NCBI GenBank assembly: GCA_031772625.1
Contig: CM062820.1
Span: 1,076,571,369 to 1,076,635,368 of the forward strand
Direction of reading: 5' to 3'
DNA: 64,000 nucleotides
Source: Pinus tabuliformis
Lineage: Eukaryota > Streptophyta > Pinopsida > Pinales > Pinaceae
Under the pieces are notes generated by a model. It was not told the origin of the DNA, ran no database searches, and worked only from the letters and a program-made list of their open reading frames with translations. The stretch's first letter is position 1, and each line of letters opens with the position of its first letter. A program made the position numbers and the translations under genes. Positions 37,401 through 46,168 of the stretch are shown here, piece after piece.

Positions 37401-37770
37401 CGCTATGAGTCCTATACCATCATTATGGAAATGGATAATAAATTTTATGAACATAACCTACAATCTCTATTTGGTTTACACTTGTTTAATGTGGCATTTC
37501 TTCGTAAATACTTCACACCTTTGTTGGACATATTAGAGGTGGTAGAGCAGTTAATCACTACAAAGTTGAATGGTGTTCACATCAAACAAGATACAACATA
37601 TGGGATCATAGACACCAAAATGAAGAGAATTCATAAAAAAAAACTACAACTCTATCAAGTCCTTAAATTAACACAACTTATTTACTAGGACAAGTGGTTA
37701 ATAGGGAACCAAATCTAGAAAAATACCCCCCCCCTCTAATACAAAGAAATTTATTCAATGGAACCATTAC
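34430..37770 (+). pseudogene. decayed plus-strand gypsy gag-pol
   Basis: A pol remnant with many frameshifts and stops. In order: a Lys-rich gag end and knuckle remnant (WHNKDECHARHC near 34575), a protease remnant (VNGIQLHFTIDNDS near 34780), and a reverse transcriptase (35219-35680: ITINNQHPMPLINNFL, LKLFKKIDLKLGY, YLFEWLILFLNLTK). The place of YLDD now reads HLKN near 35730, so it is inactive. An RNase H remnant follows (IERDASNY near 36170, LLQFIQTP near 36375), then an integrase zinc region (YEAQHNGVARYIV near 36550) and a C-terminal end near 37480-37690 (RKYFTPLLDILEVVEQL, QLYQVLKLTQL). The C-terminal block resembles conifer gypsy integrase ends I remember; the lineage is inference. Confidence 0.75.
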
Positions 37771-40210
37771 TTCAAAAAGGAGAAAATTATACCTAGGTGG
37801 TTATTCAAGAGTCTATGAAATCAATGTCTTGAATTTACCACCTTCTCATAAATAGTCTTGAATTTTTCTAGTTGGAAATAATTAAATTTCTAATGCATTT
37901 GTCAGGTCTTTTCAAGGCATTTTTTGTTTTTCAAATTATCAAGACCATTTCTTAGCTCCAGCCTACCACACTTGTAAAGCTTGGAAATAGCTTTCTATGA
38001 GACCAATAAGCCCCCAAAACATAGTTTGTATGTAAAAATTATGGTCTTAAAATTTGGTGTTTCAACTAAGTTCCTTGGGCCCTATGTTTGTTTCTCTACC
38101 TTAACACCTAGGGTCAAGATTGTTGGACGCATATGGCTTTCTCCTTAAGAATTTTGGTATTGTGATAAAATGTATTTTCAACCTCTTATTATAGGCTTTT
38201 TCAAATGGATGAATGTATGCATGTATGTCACTTCTTTTCCCCTTGTACTATAAATCAATAAATATGTTATTAAGTGTGCCCCAAAATTTTAAGCCAATAC
38301 CCCCATTATACTATATAAAATGGCCTTGTATCACATTTTTAAATGCTATAAATTCCTATTGAATATCATTTGCATATCACATATTTGTGTCTATAAATGT
38401 TTAATTATTATTTATAATAAGGCATAGATATCAACTTAAGCTTGGTGGTGGTGTTTGACTCTCTCTAGTTTGGTGGACAAAGAGGATTAGTCACAACAAT
38501 TTTAGATTTTGTCCTTTAAGGGGGTTTTTGTTTTACCCTCTATTTGTTTCATGGTGAGAGAAATTTGTCATCCCTTTTCCCCTCTAAGGGGTTTTGGTTC
38601 TACCCTCTATTTTGTCTCATGGCGAGAACTCTTTTTCATTTATGTTATTTCAAATGCACTCTATACCCTATATAGTTAATATATAGAAATCATGAAGCAT
38701 ATTTCAAAAAACATATATAAATATAAGTGTTAGCCTATTTGAACCCCAAGGATTACTTGATTGGTAGATGCTATTTTGCAAAAGTTCATGGAGATCTTAG
38801 GATTAAAACTCATTAAGCCCCTTGTGATTACCAGCGTGAATTCCCACTACCAGTCTAGATCCATCTTAACTATGGATCTATCAGGCTCCAAGAGGGATCA
38901 AATTTCTTAAGTTTTTCACTCAAGAAAGAGGTTTGCACCTTGAGAGATTTGATTCCTCTAGGTGCTTGATAGATATGAAGCTAATATAGATCTAAGTTGG
39001 TTATAATAAAATTCTTATTAATGTCCTCATAATATCCTTATCATTCACCTATTATATTTCACTTTCAATATAATTAATATCGAGAATATAATTGATAAGA
39101 TATTTACATAACCATATATAATTTTAATATTTTCAAAATCTTGTTACAATACTTTATTAATTAATTAAAAAATTAATCACAATAGTATTATTAGTGAATA
39201 TATTATAATCAATCACTCATACCTTGTGGCAGCAATGTCATTTTCAAATTTTTATTATAAGACTCATCTCTCTCTAGTTTCTAATATCCTTCTTCGATAT
39301 TTAATGAAATGTGGTAAACTCCAATCATAGTATTAATTTCAAAATTGAAGTTAATTTATAAATTCTTTTAATTTCCAAATTGAAGTTAATTTCCAATCTG
39401 ATTTATATATTCTTTTGTTGCAGTTAATTTAACGTTTTTATAAGCTTCCTTCATCTAGCAGTTAACATTTTTATTCTTTTTAATACTTTTTGTGTTTTAA
39501 TTTTTAATTTTTTCAATTTGTGTTAGTGATGTTGAGTTGACATTTTTCATTTCATAAAACCTACACAGTTGATTCGAAGAAACTTTTCAACAACATGACC
39601 TCTGACTGTGAAAATTTTCATTTTACGACTATAAGACCACCTAATGTTTGTCGTGTAATGAAATTTTCCATTTATGCCCATTACAACAACTTCAGGCTTC
39701 CTCAATGACCGATTTTGACCATTTTGTGTCTCATCTGACGTTGTTCTAGCCCTTGCATTCCTGATCCTTGGGATCCTCATCCACAAAATCCACCCTGGTT
39801 TTTTATCGCCCAACCTTCTGTAACCACGAGTTATCTAGTACTACAAGTAGGTTCCTTTTCGGTCATGCCATGCATCAATGTACCTAGCTTCCCCTTGTAT
39901 CTTGTCCCACCTAGGAGCTAATTCTCCGATCCATCATTGTTAATGTCTGATCTCAGTCCAAAAATAATTTTTACTACTTTATCTTTCATTAGAAGGGAAC
40001 TTTTGATCCTGCACAAGCTCCAAATTTAAAATTATTTAGGAAATTTTGTACACAATAAAAATTCTCCTTGTCTTACCAAATCATCTAAAAAACTAACTCT
40101 TCCCTTTCAAAAGTTTTAATATATCATGAAAATATTATAACTACAAAATCCATATTAACATTTAAATTCTATAAATAAAGAGTATTTCTTCCTTTAAATA
40201 GGCTATATTC
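37771..40210. other. unassigned AT-rich region
   Basis: No recognisable coding. A duplicated pair near 38510-38630 repeats GGGGTTTTTGTTTTACCCTC and CATGGTGAGA-like words. An open frame at 39547-39813 (minus, 88 codons) has no family I recognise. It may contain the 3' LTR of the plus-strand gypsy element. Confidence 0.35.
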
Positions 40211-41106
40211 TGTTGAAAAAAAAAAAACAACAAGAAAATCCTAATTTAATTTTGGCTTTGAATTAAATTAGGAATTAAATTGTAATTATAATTTTCATAG
40301 CAAATTGTAATAGTTAACTAAGTTAATTTGACTTAGTTGACTCAGTTAATTCGAGTTGGGAGACTATCTAGAGTCATGTAGAGTGGTTCCTAAATTTTAG
40401 GGGCCCAGGTTGAGTTCTTTTGAGTTAAAATTATTTAATTCAGATTAACTGAGTTAAATTCAGTTAAACTAGTTCCAACAGATGGAAGAATCAGTGGGAG
40501 ATCCAGTAGTGGGGTGTAACCTGCAGTAGTGGGGTGTTACCTGCACTGATCAACCATTAAAATAAAGATTCACTCATAGTTAACTCCTCCAAATCAGATT
40601 AGAAAAAGACCCAATTGAGATTGGAGTTCAGGGACAGTGTACTATTAGTTGTATAATCATCCGAATTGTACAGGTGGTGCATGCAATCAGAGGAAGGCCT
40701 ATGATGGGTTGCGCAATTATGGATGAGGAATTTCCCAATTAAATATGGCATAAGGAAACTATGCAAGGAAATAGGAAATTGGCAGGCAATAGATTTGGAT
40801 AAGTATTCGCTGAAGCTTGTTTGTGAAGCAGTGAGATAGACTGAGATAGTGAAAAGGTTGCTCGGGCTTTAGCAAAGTATTGTAATCTTCTCATATTTTC
40901 TGATTAATGCAATATATAGATAACATGGGTTTTTAGATGTGGATTTCCCCATAAAATTATTGTGTTATGTGTGATTGAATTCTTTCTCTTTTATGCTTCG
41001 TGATTTAATCGATCGTTTATTGTTTCCACCGATGAGTTGAGTAGATTCAAGTCAATTGTTTTAGCATATTACAATATGTAATTTGAATCTACCAGGAATT
41101 TCTACA
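40211..41106 (+). repeat. 5' LTR of a copia element
   Basis: Begins TGTTGAAAAAA and ends TTTCTACA, directly followed by the iMet primer-binding site. The 896-bp length and TG/CA ends are normal for copia. The left border rests on the TGTTG start only, as the matching 3' LTR is outside the window. Confidence 0.65.
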
Positions 41107-41120
41107 TGGTATCAGAGCTA
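41107..41120 (+). other. primer-binding site, initiator tRNA-Met type
   Basis: TGGTATCAGAGCTA, complementary to plant initiator tRNA-Met, immediately after the LTR. Confidence 0.85.
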
Positions 41121-41139
41121 AAATCACTATTGAAGAGGA

Positions 41140-42047
41140 GAATATGATCTTGTCTTTTGTAAGAGAAATTGAATTTGCATTTTCATACTTCAGAGCCAAC
41201 AAGATGTCATTCTATGAATTGAGACTCAAATATTCCCTTGAGGGTAGTTCGAACTATATTGTTTGAAAGGACATGATGGAGGAAGTGTTGGAAGACAACA
41301 AGCTTAAGGAATTCATAGACAAATATATTCCTAAGCCAGTTGATGCTCAGGATCTGGCAAAGTGGAGAAAGTGTGTGGAAAAGGCGATAAGTATTATCCT
41401 AGAAGGAGTTCGAGATCATATTGTCTCAAACTGTCATGGTAAGGAAACTTTGTTTGTAATGTGGAAGGTCTTGACGGACCTGTTTCAAAACAAGAGTGAC
41501 CACAGGAAGTGAGAAATGAAGGACAAGCTCAGAAAGAACAAGATGGAGAAGGGGACACAATACTGAAGTACTTGACCAAATTCATCCAATGTCAGGATGA
41601 GCTTGGAAGTGTTGGCGTTATAGTTACTGAAGATGATATGGTGAGCCTAGCACTCCTAGGCATTCCCAAGAGCTGCACAGTTACCAAGACTCAGTTAATG
41701 GGAGGGAGATGCTACCAAAATGGGAGCAATTGTGGTCCGACCTAGTATAAGAAGAGATTTGGTGGAGCACCAGAGATGGATCCTCATCCAAGGATGATGA
41801 TGAGGATAATTGTGCCTTAGCTTGAAAGGAGAAGAAAGGGAAGGGGAATTCATCCCATTCTAAATAAGATTCAAGTCAGGGTAGAAAGAAAAAGGACATT
41901 TCGAAGATTAAATGTTTTCACTATCACGAGCTGAGACATTATGCCAAAAAGTGTACGCACAAGAAGGCCAGTAAGAAGCCCTCGGAAGGAGTGGCAGGTG
42001 AAGCTCTTGCTTCATAATTCAAACTCGATTTCACCCTCATCGCTTGC
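41140..42047 (+). pseudogene. copia gag
   Basis: Gag of a Ty1/copia element, broken by stops and frameshifts. NKMSFYELRLKYSLEG comes first, where the family has a conserved Trp now lost to a stop. Then a UBN2-type gag body follows (KEFIDKYIPKPVDAQDLAKW, KAISIILEGVRDHIV, ETLFVMWKVLTDLFQNK) and YLTKFIQCQDELGSVGV with LLGIPKS. The zinc knuckle near 41930 reads CFHYHELRHYAKKC, with the second Cys replaced by Tyr. Confidence 0.8.
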
Positions 42048-42434
42048 ATGATGACATCGGTGATGGGTAGTGTGTGGTACCTAGATAGTGGAGCCTCATT
42101 CCATATGATTGGAAATAAAGAGTTATTCAGTGACTTGGAGGAGAAGGACCTCTACATGCACATCGAGATGGGAGATGATGGGAGGTATAGCGCGACCAAC
42201 CTCGGTACTATTACCTTTCACAGGGAGTCTGGTACTCCTCTCACATTAAAAAATGTCATGTATGTTCCGCGTTTGAAGAAGAATCCAGTTTCAGTTTCCA
42301 TGTTGGAGGATTGTGGCTACAATGTGATATTTAGAAAGGGAAAGGCTTTCCTTCATCACATCGCCTCAGGACAGGTGAAGCATATTAGGGTTTGGGTGAA
42401 GAAACTCTACAAATTGAATGTAGAATACTGTGTT
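42048..42434 (+). pseudogene. copia protease and start of the integrase region, cut by the array
   Basis: Retropepsin with an intact catalytic motif (WYLDSGASFHMIGN), followed by the usual MGDDGRYSATNLGTI and LKNVMYVPRLKKNPVSVSML, and the start of a gag-pre-integrase region (KAFLHHI, LYKLNVEYC). The frame is lost at 42435 where the LTR of element B begins; codons beyond it are LTR sequence. The rest of copia pol should lie to the right of the array, outside the window. Confidence 0.88.
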
Positions 42435-43090
42435 TGTTGGAGAGGTAAATCCCCTCTACGGATAGAGGCGATCCCTACTAGCCCAATAGGGGTCTAGCAA
42501 CAATCACACAATGCTGCCACGCATGTTCCTAGTTACAATTAAACAAGAGGTAAAGAGCACCTACTTGGATTCCTGCGCTTGTCGTTTGGCGAAGAGATGT
42601 TGCCTTCGCTCCTCCGCTTCGGCTGGTCACAATCCTCCGCAATCTCCGCGAATAGATACCTGCACACACGAAAGGGAAGCAAACACAAACGTAAAATCTA
42701 GTAAAAGCAACCATACATCAGTCAGAAAAGATGTAATTCACATTTAACCATTGCATAGACAAATGGGAATGGAACAATAATAGCAGTCATCTATTATTAA
42801 TCAGAATAGAGAAGAGTACAACCAAATGTTCTGACGTCGGTAACCTTCTCAGGAGGGGCCAGTCAGCATGTATCTCAAGCATTCACCTTTGAGGATGATT
42901 CTCCCAAGACAAACAACTTTCTCTCTCACACAAATGTCACAAACAACCTTCCCTAAGCAATCAATCACTTCCACACCTAGCACACCAAACCTATAGCAGC
43001 AATCTGAGCACTACAAGCTCTGTACAATCCAAGCTATTCCAAGCTAAGTCTAACTATCCAAAAACTAGCTGCTCATGGTAATGGTGGAAG

Positions 43091-43098
43091 TTTATATA
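43091..43098 (-). promoter_or_regulatory. TATA box in element B LTR copy 1
   Basis: Minus TATATAAA, about 485 bases into the LTR, next to GGAGACTCCTTCTCC. Identical boxes occur at 50582-50589 and 58073-58080. The position sets U3 to the right and R/U5 to the left. Confidence 0.65.
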
Positions 43099-43268
43099 GG
43101 AGAAGGAGTCTCCTATAAGGGTGGAAGGATGAGCTTATCTTCAAGGGAAGTTGTTGCAAAGGGTCGAACAGACATGCCATAGAAGGGAGTCGACATTCAC
43201 AAAGCTAACAACCAAGCCTGGAGTGATCTGGAAGGCTGGCTGTTTGAACAAATTTGCCCAAATTGGAT

Positions 43269-43452
43269 CAGCGCGGATTATAGGGAAACTGCCGCGCTGT
43301 CAGCACATATCAGTAACTGGACAAGTCACGTCAGCGCGGAAGAACACGGGAAAGGCGCGCTGTGCACCATCGCGGAAAAGTGATGTTCTTCCGCGATGGC
43401 AGCGCACAAAATACACTGGAAAGCGCCTGTCATCTCGGTTATTTTAGGAACA
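43269..43452. repeat. GC-rich hairpins in U3, copy 1
   Basis: CAGCGCGG/CCGCGCTG at 43269-43276 and 43292-43299 (8 pairs); CAGCGCG/CGCGCTG at 43332-43338 and 43356-43362; TCGCGGAA/TTCCGCGA at 43370-43377 and 43389-43396 (8 pairs). CAGCGC/GCGC and GACGCGCTG words follow. They lie upstream of the TATA box in element sense. The same block is at 50760-50943 and 58251-58434. Confidence 0.85.
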
Positions 43453-43583
43453 GACGCGCTGATGAACAAAACTTTGGAAAAATGGGTTTTTAAGCCAGTT
43501 CAGGGATCAAGCACTTAGTGATTGTGAATTCTGGGCACAGCAGGGTGACTGACAGGAAGGCAGTGATAAATTACTGTGTAACA

Positions 43584-43597
43584 GATGCCCCCTAAAG
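43584..43597 (-). other. polypurine tract, copy 1
   Basis: Minus CTTTAGGGGGCATC directly before the LTR. Repeated at 51075-51088 and 58566-58579. Confidence 0.85.
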
Positions 43598-44712
43598 CAT
43601 GAAGACTGAGAGAGTGGGAGGGGTGAAATGCTTTACAACACACGCCGAACTGGAAAACCACCAAGAAGTACCGAAAATCTCCGACAAGCAAGTACACGCA
43701 GTCTGGGCATGGGCGCAGCCATCCAAAAGACATGCGAGATGGTCTGTGGTATGGACGCAGCCACACAGTCAAGGAGACCAAAAACTGAGAAGGTATGGTC
43801 GCAGCCATCCATGAAGACTCAGGTATGGGCGCAGCCATCCATCAATGAGTCATGTAATGATTATCCACAAAATCGCAGCCTGGACCATAATGAGCAAGGA
43901 TCCAGGGTCTTGCGCTCCATCTCGACCCGAACAGAGTACAAGTCCAAGCATGTGAATGTATGGATTGAAGTCAAACATGCATGAACATCGTCTGATTACC
44001 AGTCAATGATGAAAACTGTTAACAGACGCGAGAGGTACCACCAATAGTGACAATGGCCCTCAAGGTACTATAGGTACAATCCGTGGCGTGTGAATCAATG
44101 AGTTGGTGTCGAACACCCACGGAATCGTTCGATCGAAGGCCAATGATGTAAAACCTTGCGTCGAACACGAAGAACCTGCCATTGAGGCATGCAGGCTCCA
44201 AGGCACCTGGAAGGAGTCTCTAAGTCACTTTCTCGGATAATGAGTTGAAGTCGACGAGAAAGGACCTTGATCGAAGGTGGGCCATGATGATTCCCACATC
44301 ATCGACACGAGACAGAGGTATAATAGTTTGTGATGAGATAGCGAACGAGGTTGCATTGTTGCAGAGGTCAACTTCTCTTGAACATATCGGCGGCACTGTA
44401 GCGGGTTTGGCAGTATTTGACATCAAATGAGCAGAGGGTATAGTGATGATGGCAATGGGCAAATGAGAGGTCGAATAAGATAACCCAAACCCACGGAGGC
44501 CAGTGAAAAACAAGATGAGATGGTCCCACCCAGACACGAAGCAGAAGAGTGCCATGTTCAAGAGCGACATACTGCCGACACGACTATGATTACAGTTCCA
44601 TTTTCCCCACCATTTCTGGCAGGTACCCCGGTTATTTTTGGATGACAAGCTTGACGGGGATAGCATATGCTCGAAGAGTGTCATTTCGACAATATCCGAT
44701 GTCATCAAGTGT
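43598..44712 (-). other. conserved noncoding 3' block of element B, copy 1
   Basis: Noncoding, yet conserved in order with element A: CATGAAGACYGAGAG after the polypurine tract, GATTACCAGTCAATGATG, GACGCGAGAGG, CCCTCAAGGTACT, TCGAACACC, and the 10-bp palindrome TTCGATCGAA. GCGCAGCCATCC is repeated four times near 43709-43835. Copies lie at 51089-52203 and 58580-59694. Confidence 0.6.
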
Positions 44713-46165
44713 TTAACGAGCCTGACAAAGGAAAAACTCGGCCTCTTTTCTTGTTTCGAGAGTCTGAAAAGAATGCGGAAAAGGAGACTCCAGGGGGGTC
44801 CTTTTTCGTACAGTTGTGTCTCTCGAGCCCGAAAAAGTGTAAAACAATGCTCGAAAGAACCGCCCGACCATTACGATCGAGGAGTACTTTTCGTAAATAG
44901 TGCTTTTGACCCGAAAAAGTAAAAAAGCGGTCGAAAACACGTCGTTTTAGAGCCGATAACGAGTTCGAAACGACAAAAACCCGGCAATCTTTTTAGTTTA
45001 AACGGTCGAAAAAAGAGCTTTAAAGGCGACCGCCTCTCATTTCTTTAACGAGTCAAGAGGGGGACTCGGCAATCTTTTCATCTTTAAACGGTCAGAAAAG
45101 AGCTGAAAGCAGACCTCCATTTTTATTCTCTTTAACGAGTCAAAAAGGGGAAAAATACTCGGCAATCTTTTCACATTTTACGAGTCAGAAAAGAGCTTAA
45201 AGGCGACTCGTCCTAGAGGAACGAGTGGTATAAAGGGTAGCAACTGGTTCCGGTAATGGTGGAACTGCTCAAAACATGTAATGGTCAAGAGGCTGGCTAA
45301 TAAAACCACTCATCGCTGCGGTTCCTCAGGAAAGGATAAACAACCAAGTGAAAGCATATGATCGGCCAAAGAGATGGCGACGATGGAATGAAAACAACCA
45401 AGGCTCATCTAGCAGAATTCGGCGGATAAAAATGGCAATCACGAGATGTAAATCGGGTATGGGTTCATTTTTACACAAGCTTGAACCATGGAGAACTCTG
45501 CTTGGATTCGGTTTCATGTTTACACAAGCTTGAAACGAAAAACTATGCTTGTTATAAGTTTGCATGCCCCCAGCATAATGACGCAAATCGAGGTACATGC
45601 CCCCCAAGCTTCATTGCATTCGACAAAGTGGATGGAATGAAGGTTCACTTTCGAGATCTTGGAAAGACTCGACTGGGATTTTACGAGATCTTAATCAAAG
45701 ACTCGATCTGAAAAGGGAGTTGTTTCATTTTTTTAATGAGGTTGACACAGTAAAAGAACTATCCTCATAACCCTTGTTTCATTTTTTAAGGAGCTTGACA
45801 TAGGAAAAGAACTATGCTCCAACCAAACCCAGTTTCATTTTTTAAGGAGCTTGACATAGGAAAAGAACTATGCTCCAACCAAACCCAGTTTCATTTTTTA
45901 AGGAGCTTGACATAGGAAAAGAACTATGCTCCATCCAAACCCAGTTTCATTTTTTAAGGAGCTTGACATAGGAAAAGAACTATGCTCCATCCAAACCCAA
46001 TTTCATGTTTTAGGGAGCTTGACATAGGAAAGTGAACTATGCTCCGTAACCCTTGTTTCATTTTTTAAGGAGCTTGACACAAGATCAGGAACTACGCTCC
46101 GACCAGACCCAGTTTCATTTTTTAAGGAGCTTGACACCGGAAAAGAACTATGCTCCACACAGACT
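44713..46165. repeat. array of covarying short hairpins, copy 1
   Basis: A series of short inverted repeats about 45-60 bp apart, each after a T-rich or TTTAA word on plus and with an A/G-rich loop often containing GAAAAG. Examples: GAGTCT/AGACTC 44760-44790, CGAGC/GCTCG 44824-44853, CGGTCG/CGACCG 45003-45032, CGAGTC/GACTCG 45049-45068 and 45181-45210, CGAGT/ACTCG 45136-45161, ATGAGG/CCTCAT 45736-45768, GGAGC/GCTCC 45790-45820. Arm sequences differ, but both arms change together. Equivalent arrays are at 52204-53656 and 59695-61147. Confidence 0.8.
45722..46165. repeat. eight 56-bp tandem repeats, copy 1
   Basis: Eight units of about 56 bp (54-57), with TTTCATTTTTTAAGGAGC, TTGACATAGG and AACTATGCTCC. 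Each unit is one hairpin: GGAGC/GCTCC outside, CATAG/CTATG inside. The first unit has switched to ATGAGG/CCTCAT. Same at 53213-53656 and 60704-61147. Confidence 0.9.
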
Positions 46166-46168
46166 TCA

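Larger units (their letters stand above)
42435..43583 (-). repeat. element B LTR, copy 1 (3' end of the array)
   Basis: Starts TGTTGGAGAGG and ends GTGTAACA on plus. U5 carries two small hairpins (CCTCTA/TAGAGG at 42453-42468 and CCCTA/TAGGG at 42473-42491). U3 carries GC-rich hairpins at 43269-43452. A polypurine tract directly follows on plus. Confidence 0.95.

Noticed and set aside
42511-45711. Many 60-160-codon ORFs repeated at +7491 in the array (e.g. 44220-44708 minus, 43515-43838 minus, 49187-49603 plus)
   Set aside because: They lie in LTR or noncoding blocks, overlap on both strands, are not kept in element A, and are preserved only because the copies are recent.
45722-46165. CRISPR-like appearance of regular 56-bp units
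   Set aside because: The whole unit repeats with no variable spacers, and the setting is a plant retrotransposon.
44713-46165. Hairpin array as microRNA precursors or bacterial-type terminators
   Set aside because: Stems of 4-8 pairs are far too short for microRNA precursors, and the T-rich run precedes rather than follows the hairpin on plus (an A-rich run follows on minus).
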